Below, in pieces: positions 16,482-26,100 of a stretch of DNA of 64,000 nucleotides. Every line of letters begins with the position of its first letter. Within the stretch, counting starts at the first letter, position 1. Both the position numbers and the translations under genes were made by a program. The stretch comes from an uncultured Flavobacteriales bacterium (GTDB taxonomy: Bacteria; Bacteroidota; Bacteroidia; Flavobacteriales_D; Sanyastnellaceae). The stretch covers positions 96,100 through 160,099 of the forward strand of contig CALJKR010000061.1 of NCBI GenBank assembly GCA_937974555.1. Reading direction: 5' to 3'. The notes beneath the pieces are model-generated. The model did not search any database. It had not been told where the DNA came from and worked only from the letters and a program-made list of their open reading frames with translations.

Positions 16482-18914
16482 ATGGAAGATAATTTTTTCA
16501 ATTTAATCCCTGAAGATTTGGCTGATCACGAGTTTATTCCGTTGATCTCAGCAGAGGATGAGGATGCGATGGACAGGGAAGAGACACCAGAGGTTCTTCC
16601 GATATTGCCTTTGCGCAATACCGTTTTATTTCCTGGGGTAGTGATTCCAATTACCGTAGGTCGTGACAAAAGCATTAGATTGATTCAAGAGGCCAACAAA
16701 GGTCAAAAGACCATCGGCGTTGTTGCACAGCGCAATCCCGATATCGATGAACCAACCTTTGAAGACCTATTTACCATTGGAACGCAAGCCAAGATCATTC
16801 GAATGTTGAAAATGCCGGATGGCAATACAACCGTTATTCTACAAGGTAAAAAACGATTTGAGATTCAAGGCGTTGTTTCCTTGGAGCCATACTACAAAGC
16901 GCAAGTGCGCGAGTTTCCTGAATTGAATCGAGACGATAGCAACAAGGAACAGCAGGCATTGTTTGAATCCATGAAGGAGCAAGCCTTGAAGGTTATTCAA
17001 ATTTCACCTGAGATTCCCAGTGAGGCCAGTGTCGCTATCAAGAATATCAATAGTCTTAGTTTTTTAACCAATTTCATATCCTCCAACATGAAAGCTCAGG
17101 TAGAGCAAAAGCAAAGCATGTTAGAGGTGGCAGATTTGCAAGAAAGGTCAAGATTGGTACTGGAGCATCTCTCCAAGGAGATTCAGATGCTGGAGATGAA
17201 AAATGAGATTCACAAAAAGGTACACACCGATATTTCGAAACAACAGCGGGAGTATTTTTTACAGCAGCAGATCAAGCAAATTCAAGAGGAGTTGGGTTCC
17301 AATCCAGTCAAAGAAGAGATAGAAGAGAAAAGAGCCCGCGCTGCGCAAAAAGTTTGGAGTGAAGAGGTGCAGAAAGTATTCTACAAAGAATTGGGGAAAT
17401 TGGAAAGAATGAATCCCCAGGCCGGAGAATACAGTGTTCAAGCCAATTACATTGATCTTTTGTTGGACTTGCCTTGGCAGGAATATTCAGATGATAATTT
17501 TGACCTTAAACATGCCAAATCTATTTTGGACAGGGACCATTTTGGAATGGAAAAGGTCAAAGATCGAATCATTGAACACTTGGCAGTTTTGAAGATTAAA
17601 GGGGATATGAAATCACCGATCATTTGTTTGTATGGCCCTCCGGGTGTTGGTAAAACTTCTTTGGGTAAGAGTATTGCGGAGGCCTTGGGAAGGAAATATG
17701 TTCGAATGGCATTGGGTGGTTTGCATGATGAAGCAGAGATCCGTGGTCACCGCAAAACGTATATTGGGGCAATGCCTGGGAGGGTCCTCCAGAGTTTAAA
17801 GAAATCTGGAACCGGAAACCCCTTGTTTGTCTTGGATGAAATCGACAAAATAGGCCAGGGCATGCATGGTGATCCATCGAGTGCCTTGCTTGAAGTTTTG
17901 GATCCCGAACAGAATCATGCATTTTATGACAACTATGTTGAAATGGATTATGATTTATCCAAGGTAATGTTTATTGCCACGTGCAATAGCTTGTCGTCAA
18001 TACAGCCCGCATTGCGGGACCGATTGGAAATAATAGAGGTTTCTGGTTACACCGTGGAAGAGAAAATGGAAATTGCCAAACGTCATTTGCTTCCTAAGTT
18101 GTTAAAAGAAAATGGGCTGACGGAATCTAAAATCCAATTCTCTGATGAAGTTTTGGTTCAATTGATTGAAGAATATACCAATGAGAGTGGCGTTCGTTCT
18201 CTGGAAAAAAGAATGGGGAAACTGATTAGAAATCGCGCCAAGCAAATAGCATTGGAAGAGAAATTCTCCAAAGTGCTTAAACGCTCGGATGTAGTTCAAG
18301 TTTTAGGCCCCAGCTATGAAAAAGATCGATATACAGATAATGATGTTGCCGGTGTTGTAACAGGATTGGCATGGACACCAACGGGTGGAGATATTTTATT
18401 TATTGAAACCAGTTTGACTGTAGGAAAAGGCAAATTGACTTTGACAGGAAACTTGGGTGATGTGATGAAGGAATCTGCGGTTATTGCGTTGGAATATCTA
18501 AAAGCGCATGCAGAGGTTATCGGTATGGACTACAAGGCATTTGATGAGCACAATGTACACATTCACGTCCCACAAGGAGCCATCCCCAAGGATGGTCCAA
18601 GCGCTGGAATTACCATGCTAACGGCATTGGCTTCTGCATTCACCCAGCGAAAAGTCAAGAAATTTTTAGCCATGACTGGTGAAATCACTTTGCGCGGAAA
18701 GGTTCTTCCGGTAGGTGGAATCAAAGAAAAGATTCTGGCAGCCAAGCGAGCGGGTATCAAGGAGATTATCCTTTGTGAAAAGAATAGAAAGGACATTGAA
18801 GAGATTAATGAACGATACCTGAAAGGATTGAAATTCCACTTTGTAGAAGAGATGTATCAGGTATTGGAAATCGCATTGCTAAAAGAAAAAGCAAGTCGCT
18901 TCCGTTGGCAATAA
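16482..18914 (+). CDS. lon: ATP-dependent protease Lon (La)
   Basis: Lon is the soluble hexameric AAA+ protease that degrades misfolded and regulatory proteins. The 810 residues include the N-terminal substrate domain (LPILPLRNTVLFPG near 39), a long coiled coil, and the AAA+ module with Walker A GPPGVGKTS near 384 and Walker B FVLDEIDKIG. The C-terminal protease domain carries the Ser of PKDGPSAGI near 707 and the Lys of GGIKEKIL near 749. The sequence looks complete. It lies 28 bp upstream of porQ and may share its transcript. No heat-shock promoter was recognised. Confidence 0.98.
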   Translation: MEDNFFNLIPEDLADHEFIPLISAEDEDAMDREETPEVLPILPLRNTVLFPGVVIPITVGRDKSIRLIQEANKGQKTIGVVAQRNPDIDEPTFEDLFTIGTQAKIIRMLKMPDGNTTVILQGKKRFEIQGVVSLEPYYKAQVREFPELNRDDSNKEQQALFESMKEQALKVIQISPEIPSEASVAIKNINSLSFLTNFISSNMKAQVEQKQSMLEVADLQERSRLVLEHLSKEIQMLEMKNEIHKKVHTDISKQQREYFLQQQIKQIQEELGSNPVKEEIEEKRARAAQKVWSEEVQKVFYKELGKLERMNPQAGEYSVQANYIDLLLDLPWQEYSDDNFDLKHAKSILDRDHFGMEKVKDRIIEHLAVLKIKGDMKSPIICLYGPPGVGKTSLGKSIAEALGRKYVRMALGGLHDEAEIRGHRKTYIGAMPGRVLQSLKKSGTGNPLFVLDEIDKIGQGMHGDPSSALLEVLDPEQNHAFYDNYVEMDYDLSKVMFIATCNSLSSIQPALRDRLEIIEVSGYTVEEKMEIAKRHLLPKLLKENGLTESKIQFSDEVLVQLIEEYTNESGVRSLEKRMGKLIRNRAKQIALEEKFSKVLKRSDVVQVLGPSYEKDRYTDNDVAGVVTGLAWTPTGGDILFIETSLTVGKGKLTLTGNLGDVMKESAVIALEYLKAHAEVIGMDYKAFDEHNVHIHVPQGAIPKDGPSAGITMLTALASAFTQRKVKKFLAMTGEITLRGKVLPVGGIKEKILAAKRAGIKEIILCEKNRKDIEEINERYLKGLKFHFVEEMYQVLEIALLKEKASRFRWQ

Positions 18915-18942
18915 AAGAAATAGATCGACGTTGGTTTTGCAG

Positions 18943-19944
18943 ATGAAAAAGATAGTATTGGTTTGTTCGGTTTTAATCACCGCCTTCTTGCACGCGCAAA
19001 CGGTGAGTACGAATAGTTTTCCTTCTGCTGGATTGTCTTTTTCGCCATTTAGCATTGCCACGGGCGGTCAGGTTATTTCGCATCCCAACGCTCATTTGGG
19101 ATTGTACACAGACAATCCGGCGTTGTTGGACAGTATCTCTGATAGGAAGTTGCAATTGTCCTATACCCGGCATTTGGCCAAGACCAATGCTACCCAGGTT
19201 TTTTACGCTCGGCATAGCAAGGGAAGCAATTTCTCCTTTGCATACGGAATCAAATATTTCGGATTTGGAGAAATGGGCAAGTATGATGAGTTGGGTGCAT
19301 ATTTGGGTGATTTGAAAGCCATGGACGGCTGTGCCAAAGGAATAGCCTCATTTGCATTGGACTCCAATTGGACATTGGGTGGAGCAAGTTCCCTGGTTTT
19401 GTCTCAAATTGATCGCAACACCATGTTGGCGCAGACCTTTGATTTTGGGGCGCATTATCTGAAAAGAAAGGGCAATTGGACTTTTGATGTATTGCTTAGA
19501 AATGTCGGTTTTAAATACGGAGGAAGTGGAATTAAAAGTCAATACGAAATTCCAACGCAATGGCAGTTGGGTTTTTCCAAAAAGCCTAAAAACGCCCCAT
19601 TTCGTTTGATGGTAACGTTGAATCAGTTGCATGAGTTACGGAACCCCTCCACTCCGGTGGTGTATGCTTCACAGGAGCCCAAATGGATTTCAGGAGATCA
19701 ACTGATGCGACGCGCAACCATTGGAACTGAAGTAATGTTGGGCAATTTGCATTTTATGGCTGGATATAATTACCAACGTCGGGCAGATTTGCGATTGACT
19801 CAGGCCCCAGGTCTTTCAGGTATTTCAATGGGATTGGGCATTTATACCCAGCGTTGGCAAATCACTTACGCATGGTCCAAGTACCATACATCTGCCGGAG
19901 TGAGTGGATTTCAACTCATTTTTCAGCCATTTTCCTCTTTGTAA
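18943..19944 (+). CDS. porQ: Type IX secretion system protein PorQ
   Basis: PorQ is an outer-membrane beta-barrel protein of the T9SS attachment complex in Porphyromonas. The 333-residue product has a signal peptide (MKKIVLVCSVLITAFLHAQ) and the family pattern: a conserved N-terminal block (IATGGQVISHPN then TDNPALLD), amphipathic strands throughout, and the C-terminal YNYQRRADLRL ... GLSGISMGLGI block. I use the ATG at 18943; an upstream TTG in frame is unlikely. It fits with four T9SS-sorted proteins and a PorE-like protein in the same window. The name is by pattern recall, not by a search. Confidence 0.85.
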   Translation: MKKIVLVCSVLITAFLHAQTVSTNSFPSAGLSFSPFSIATGGQVISHPNAHLGLYTDNPALLDSISDRKLQLSYTRHLAKTNATQVFYARHSKGSNFSFAYGIKYFGFGEMGKYDELGAYLGDLKAMDGCAKGIASFALDSNWTLGGASSLVLSQIDRNTMLAQTFDFGAHYLKRKGNWTFDVLLRNVGFKYGGSGIKSQYEIPTQWQLGFSKKPKNAPFRLMVTLNQLHELRNPSTPVVYASQEPKWISGDQLMRRATIGTEVMLGNLHFMAGYNYQRRADLRLTQAPGLSGISMGLGIYTQRWQITYAWSKYHTSAGVSGFQLIFQPFSSL

Positions 19945-19965
19945 AAATAGTACTTCAACCTTTTT

Positions 19966-19973
19966 TACTTTTG
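19966..19973 (+). promoter_or_regulatory. -7 promoter box of def
   Basis: TACTTTTG, a perfect TAnnTTTG, is followed by CACC and then the ATG of def at 19978. TTTG at 19938-19941 is 24 nt upstream. A leaderless def mRNA is predicted. Confidence 0.6.
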
Positions 19974-19977
19974 CACC

Positions 19978-20547
19978 ATGATATTACCGATTGTCGCGTA
20001 CGGAGATCCCGTATTGAAAAAGAAAGCTGTAGAGATTGATCAAAATTATTCAGGTCTAAAAGATCTGGTGAATAATATGTTTGAAACGATGAATCGTGCA
20101 AGTGGAGTAGGATTGGCTGCACCGCAGGTAGGATTGGCAATACGACTTTTTGTAATTGATCTAACCCCTTACGGGGAAGGTGAAGATGCTGATCCCGACT
20201 GTAAAGACTTTAAACGCGTTTTTATCAACCCCATCATTTATGAAGAAGAAGGTGAAGAGTGGGGAATGGAAGAAGGTTGTTTGAGTTTGCCCCATTTGCG
20301 TCTTGAAATTTTCAGAAAGCCCATTGTTAAGATTGAGTATTACGACGAGAATTGGGATTTGTACGAAGAGGAGTTGGATGGATTCCCAGCTCGAGTGGTT
20401 CAGCATGAATATGATCACTTGGAAGGAATTCTTTTGCCTGATCGAGTTTCTTCGATGAAACGAACACTCATCAAAAGCAAATTGAATAATATCGCCAAAG
20501 GAAATGTTAGTGTCAATTATAAAATGAAATTTGCCAATGTTCTCTAA
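19978..20547 (+). CDS. def: Peptide deformylase
   Basis: Deformylase removes the formyl group from the N-terminal Met of new proteins. The 189-residue protein contains all three family motifs: GVGLAAPQVG near 42, EEGCLSLP near 97 (metal-binding Cys) and QHEYDHLEG near 141 (two metal-binding His and the catalytic Glu). It starts a short operon: the following TPR lipoprotein gene begins inside its last codons. Confidence 0.98.
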   Translation: MILPIVAYGDPVLKKKAVEIDQNYSGLKDLVNNMFETMNRASGVGLAAPQVGLAIRLFVIDLTPYGEGEDADPDCKDFKRVFINPIIYEEEGEEWGMEEGCLSLPHLRLEIFRKPIVKIEYYDENWDLYEEELDGFPARVVQHEYDHLEGILLPDRVSSMKRTLIKSKLNNIAKGNVSVNYKMKFANVL

Positions 20548-21091
20548 GTGTTCTTTAAGATTTTCGATCCTTTTTTGGGGAATTTCGATCATAGTATTTT
20601 CATGCTCTTCGCCTTCAAATAGAACCCCGGAGCAGGAAGATTTATTGAGTCAAATCAACACATTGTCTAAAGAGGTATATCAAAATGAAAAGCCCATTGA
20701 TATCCCCAAAGGAGAGGAGTTATTGAAATATTTGACCCAGTATACCAACGCCTACCGAGAGGATTCAATGTCTGCTGTTTTTTTATTGGACGGAGCACAA
20801 TTGGCTGCCAGTATGGGGAAATACCAGAAGGCCATTGATTTATTATTGAATTATGCAGAACACCCTAAGGCAAGTAAATTAGATTACGCCACTTACTTGG
20901 TCGGGTATGAGTATGATGCTCATTTGAAACAACCAGCCAATGCTGAGAAGTATTATCGAGCAACCATTGAGCGATACCCCGATTCACAATGGGCAAAAAC
21001 AGCCAATCAGAGTTTACAATGGTTGGGATTATCGGATGAAGAGATGTTGAAACGATTGGAAGAAATCAATTCAAGTCCTAACGCACAATAA
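20537..21091 (+). CDS. TPR-containing lipoprotein
   Basis: This 184-residue protein has a lipoprotein signal (hydrophobic 8-21, lipobox ending VFSC, Cys near 22), so it should be lipid-anchored in the envelope. The mature part holds two or three tetratricopeptide-like helix pairs (FLLDGAQLAASMGKYQKAID, AEKYYRATIERYPDSQWAKT), which usually mediate protein contacts. The ATG at 20537 overlaps the end of def by 11 bp, so the two genes are translationally linked. Its end overlaps the convergent T9SS cargo gene by 14 bp. Specific role unknown. Confidence 0.8.
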   Translation: MFSKCSLRFSILFWGISIIVFSCSSPSNRTPEQEDLLSQINTLSKEVYQNEKPIDIPKGEELLKYLTQYTNAYREDSMSAVFLLDGAQLAASMGKYQKAIDLLLNYAEHPKASKLDYATYLVGYEYDAHLKQPANAEKYYRATIERYPDSQWAKTANQSLQWLGLSDEEMLKRLEEINSSPNAQ

Positions 21092-23099
21092 TTACATTTC
21101 CTGAATATACTTTGGGTTCAACATCACCGTAGAGCCAGACCTTTATTTTCCAGGTGTAAACCCCGTCTTTCACGTAGTAATCACCCTCATTGGAATTGCC
21201 ATACCATGCTTCCTTGTGGTTATCCGTTTCAAAAATTAACTCGCCATCTCGATTGAAAATCATCATGGCGTATTTGGCCAACTCACGTTCACTGTCCATA
21301 ACGGGTCTAAACCCATCATTTAACCCATCTTGATCAGGCGTATATGCATTGGGCATATACAGTTTAAATCCAGAGCTGACCGTAACGAAATCGCAAATTT
21401 TGGTTGAACATAAGTTTTCATCTACTGCAGTAATACAAACTTGAAATTCTGCTGGAACGGTATTGGCAAAGTAATGGGTAGGGTTGAATTCAACGGCTCC
21501 TGTTCCATCACCAAAATCCCAAACCACGGATTCAACTGCGGTGTTTCCCGCAATGAAATTCACTTCAGGATTGGCTATGTCCGGATTTTGGGGCATAAAC
21601 CCAAAGCTCATGTACGGGTTGGGAAAAGGACAGATATAATCTGTTCTCCACAGGGTATCTCTGCAACCAAATTCATTGAGCGAAGCGAGAGCAACGTCAT
21701 AGCAATATGCGTTTTCAAATACATGTTGGTAAACAGCATTATTGGTAGGAAAGGATTGGCCATTGATAATCCAATGGCGATCTGAAATATTGCCTGGCGT
21801 TAAATCCGTAAGTTGAATCATCAAAGGAACACAACCTTGAGTGGTGTCCGTAGTAATATGCAAATTGGGTAAAAAATCAATGACAACATCAAATTGCGAG
21901 GTAACGGCGCATGTACCGGTTGGTGTATAATTGATTGTATGCAATCCAGGAGTTAAAAGTTGGGGATTGAGATTCCCATTTTGATCAATTGCATTGAAAT
22001 CGGTGTTCCAAATTCCACCTTGAATATCACTTGAATATGATTGTAATGGAGCATTGTTGCACATGGAATTAGGTCCTGTAATTTGAGCAATAACTTCAGG
22101 TTCAACATCAACGGTAACCGATGTGGAGGCATTACAGCCTGAAGCGCCCAAGGTAGGCGTGAAAGTAACTGTGTAATTGGTAACAACAGAGATGTCTTGA
22201 GCACTGGGGATGAAAGTATTATTCATCATCATTGAAGGCGTACTACAAGTCCAGATTCCTTGCGATGGACTGGCTTGGAAATCAAAGGGAGATCCATTTT
22301 CACAAACCGAGGAAACGGGAGTGTTGATTGTGGCGGTGATGGTTCCCGTATAGATGGTGTCTAGGGCTATACTGCAACCTTGATTGTTGATGTATTCAAA
22401 TCCTACAGGACTTTGGTTGGATATTCCTGTGATAGTAAAATTTTGATTATAACTAATGTTGTTGGGCGCAATGGAAACATTGGGATAATTGTTTTGAAGT
22501 GTAATTGTGCCACTGGGATTGCCAGGCAGGGCTACAGAAAAAATCAAAGCGTTGTTCGCACAATCTTCTGATGTGGTAATAGCGGGTTTGGGTTGAAGTG
22601 AAATGGTATAGGTGGTTGAAGCATCGAGATCAGGATTTCCATTAACGCCGTTGACATAAGGGACGTTGTTTTGTACACTGTAAATGGTAATCACTTGTAG
22701 AAAGAAACTGGTTGTAGTAGTTAAATTGTTTGGGATGGGCGGGGGGAGGGTATTGACTAAATCCGAGTAAGAAATGGTGATGGGACTAAAAAATGCGGCT
22801 TGATTTTGAAGTTGAATAAAGGCAAGAAGGTTGGGGTCGTTCAACACATCATTGTTGGTGTAACTTGGTGCAGCTCCAAATACAGCTATCCCAATCCCCG
22901 GGCTGTACACAACCCCAGGCACAGACATGTCAGATGGAGGAGTGACAGGGCCAAGGATATTGACTAGCAATTGCTCTCCAGGACAAAGTATTTGATTAGA
23001 TAGATTGTCGTTGAAGGCAACATTGGCCATGTTGGCTTGAGTCCATGAAGCCGAGGACAAGATGAGTACACTTCCAAGAATCAAAACAAAATTCTTCAT
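21078..23099 (-). CDS. Large exported PKD-type protein with type-B T9SS sorting domain
   Basis: The 673-residue protein begins with a signal peptide (MKNFVLILGSVLILSSASW, cleavage near TQA). Ig-like and PKD-like beta-sandwich modules follow; the clearest PKD motif is VVWDFGDGTGAVEFNPTHYF near 525. The last about 95 residues are a gliding-motility-associated type-B sorting domain (YMPNAYTPDQDGLNDGF, IFNRDGELIFETDN, KDGVYTWKIKVW). It is expected on the cell surface after T9SS transport. It is next to a second, much larger cargo gene in the same orientation but separated from it by a strong terminator, so each has its own promoter. Confidence 0.85.
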   Translation of the reverse strand: MKNFVLILGSVLILSSASWTQANMANVAFNDNLSNQILCPGEQLLVNILGPVTPPSDMSVPGVVYSPGIGIAVFGAAPSYTNNDVLNDPNLLAFIQLQNQAAFFSPITISYSDLVNTLPPPIPNNLTTTTSFFLQVITIYSVQNNVPYVNGVNGNPDLDASTTYTISLQPKPAITTSEDCANNALIFSVALPGNPSGTITLQNNYPNVSIAPNNISYNQNFTITGISNQSPVGFEYINNQGCSIALDTIYTGTITATINTPVSSVCENGSPFDFQASPSQGIWTCSTPSMMMNNTFIPSAQDISVVTNYTVTFTPTLGASGCNASTSVTVDVEPEVIAQITGPNSMCNNAPLQSYSSDIQGGIWNTDFNAIDQNGNLNPQLLTPGLHTINYTPTGTCAVTSQFDVVIDFLPNLHITTDTTQGCVPLMIQLTDLTPGNISDRHWIINGQSFPTNNAVYQHVFENAYCYDVALASLNEFGCRDTLWRTDYICPFPNPYMSFGFMPQNPDIANPEVNFIAGNTAVESVVWDFGDGTGAVEFNPTHYFANTVPAEFQVCITAVDENLCSTKICDFVTVSSGFKLYMPNAYTPDQDGLNDGFRPVMDSERELAKYAMMIFNRDGELIFETDNHKEAWYGNSNEGDYYVKDGVYTWKIKVWLYGDVEPKVYSGNVIIVR

Positions 23100-23116
23100 T
23101 TACTAAAATTAGGGGT

Positions 23117-23153
23117 AAAAAAAAAACTTCCCGATAGACATATCGGGAAGTTT
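23117..23153 (-). terminator. Intrinsic terminator of the 1659-residue cargo gene
   Basis: A perfect 13-bp stem (AAACTTCCCGATA / TATCGGGAAGTTT) with loop GACA is followed on the minus strand by a run of Ts (23117-23126 on the plus strand are As). It separates the two surface-protein genes. Confidence 0.9.
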
Positions 23154-23177
23154 CAACTATTCATCGTGTACAACCAA

Positions 23178-26100
23178 CTATCGAATCACGGTCACAGAAC
23201 CTTTGAAGAGTTGTGTGTCGTCTAATCCTTCCAAGGTTACTTCCATGGTCCAATGGTATACACCACTGTTGACATAGTAATCTTTGAGGGTGTTGGAGTT
23301 GGCATTCCAATATTCGTTTAGGTCGTTGGTTTCAAAAATCACATTGCCCCAGCGATCGAAAATTCTGAACAAATAAACGGTTACTCGCTCATACCCAGAA
23401 ATCACTGGGCGAAGAGCTTCATTTAAATTGTCTTGGTCTGCAGTAATAGCAGAAGGCATGTAAACAGCAAATCCTTCTTTGATAATTACGTTGTTACAGA
23501 ATTCATTGATACAACCATTAAGGTCGGTTCCTTGCAGACAAACTTCGTATGTACCGGGTTCAGTGACCGCGGAGAAGTTAAAGGTAGTAATCTGGCCTGC
23601 GCCCGTTCCATATCCTGCATAATCCCAGTCCCATTGAGCCAAAGGAGAAGCAGAGTTATTGATAAATTGGAACAAAGGGTTGTCCATGGTTACAGAGGAG
23701 GGTGTGGAGTAGAAGGATACTTCTGGTAAAGGGAAAACCTCCAAAAGATTGTTGTAGCTGGTGGTGTCGATACAACCGTTTTCATCTTGAATAATTAAAC
23801 GAATGTCATACATGCCAGGAGCAGACAATTCAGGGGAGAATCCGGAGCAATCACCATTTACATCCTCCGTTCCGTTGACAAACCAGCGACAATTGGTATT
23901 GGTACCGGCGCTTACGCTGGCATTGCTCATGTCGAAAACATAAGGTGTACAACCGTCAGGATCCACCACTGTTACAACGGCATTTGTGGTGTCGTGAACA
24001 ACCAAGGGAACAGGAATTTGTGAAACCTTTCCACATTGCACGTTGGGCGCATTGGCAATATCATACCATAGGTCGTAGTTACCAGCGCCCAAAATGGTAG
24101 GATTCACATTGTTTAAACCTATAACTCCGTTGTCATTGCTGTATGTATCCGTCGCGGGATCATAGGTTCCAGCGTGCCATTGACCACCAGCGGGCGAACC
24201 ATTGGTGGTTAGGTTGATCATGGCACTGTTGGTACATTTACTCAAGTTGCCTGTAGTAGTTGGGAAGTAGTCATCCAAAACAGCAATTTGAATATAATCT
24301 GATTCAATGCTGCAGCCTGGGGCAGGAATGTTGGGTGTAAATGATACTTGCAAATTGTTGGCATAAGGGGCAACACCGGGGTTGCTGTTGATCAAGTCGT
24401 AACTGGGCGTAAACAATCCGGTTGCATCATCGAAATAGGCAGTGAGCGGTGTCGTTAATAGGTTGCCGTTCCATGATAAGTTCCAAGTTCCGGGAATCGC
24501 GACATTACCCAAACCAACGCCCAATCCTGTAAATTGAAGTTGATCGGCTACGTTGTTTGATGCGCACTGCACAATTTGTCCAGGGACTGTAGCTGCAGGA
24601 CTTGTTACACCGTTGACGATTTGACCAACGACACCTTCTGTAGGTCCAACAAAGGGAGTAGAGGTGAAGTTGGCAGTACAACCATAGGTATCCTGAATAT
24701 TTACATTGAGTACATTTCCTGTGACCATATTGCCATAGGTGAAGAATCCACCAGAATAGTTGTTACCATTGTATGTAGTGGTTGCATCGTTGGCCAAATT
24801 GCTTTGTGCATTATTTAATAATGCGTTGGCGGGATTGTCATTTACAATGGTCCAGTTGAATGGATAATTTCCTGATTCGGCTTGGAAAATCATCAATCCG
24901 TTCAAGCAGTCTTGTCCCACTTGCGCGGTTGTGATGGGTGGCGGAAGAACGATGGTCCATTCTGCTGAAATTGCACCACAAGGATCTGAGACAAGCGGAT
25001 TGAAGCTTGGACCGAAACCTGTTTCAAACAAGGGTGGCAAGTATGAGTCGATGGTCGCATCATAATAGCCTGAGATGTTTGTAGGCAAAGTTCCCAAAGC
25101 TCCGGGATTATAAACAGTAATGATTCGTGCACCAAAGATCACGGGCTCGTCACCAACCACTACCGGCAGATTCAATAAATTGACAATTTGGTTGGCAGAA
25201 GTAAATGCAGCGTCGTACGTAAAAGTCAGATCATTGATGGTTGGGGTTGCTGCAGTGAAATCAAAATCTTCTACAGACCAAAGGACTTGCTGCGTTGGAT
25301 CATTGAGATCATAGAACACCAAGCCCAATCCGCGCTGATGTGGTTTCATTACGGGATTATTGGCGGCATCTGTTTCATACGCAACGGAAGGCGGTGTGAA
25401 GTTGTCATTTGAATTCCAGTTCAAGCTTGCACCTGGGGTACAGATGGCAATTTGGTTGTTACCCGCAACCGTAGTGGATGCGATGGAAGTAGTGAAAGTG
25501 CCTGCGTTGGGATTGCAACCGCAATCACCAGGCACAACAAAGTCAACCGTGGCTTGACATGGCGTAATTACATTGTTGAACTCCGCCAAGATGGTTGCTG
25601 TGTAGGCTTGGGTAAGGCCACCGGCGGTAGGTGGAACTTGTACTGTAATATTGGGAATGGTGATTGTTCCATTGGTCGGTACCACAGGAGTGGCAGGAGA
25701 TAATGCCTGATTACCACCATTGGGAACTGGTGAAAACGACATGTTGAAAGTGGCACCCGCAGGATTGTTGTTGATGGTCATTTCTAGATCCATCACAAAG
25801 TAGTTGCTGTATCCCAAACATTCAGAGATATTGGTTACCGTAAAGTCAGTAATAGAACAAGCACATTGCGTTGGGTTTAAATATTCAAATGAACCAACAT
25901 ACGGTATAGCAGGGTCTGCCGCAGATACCACGGGTGAGTTGTATGTGCATCCACCAGTAATAAATGAAAAAGTGAATTCGTGATCTACAGCAGGAACATC
26001 CATAACCGTCACAGGAATGATACCACTAGCAGGAACCGAAGCGATGGGCAACCAGTTGGCACTGGCTCCATTGGGGTTGCCGGCAATGTTTACGTTAACT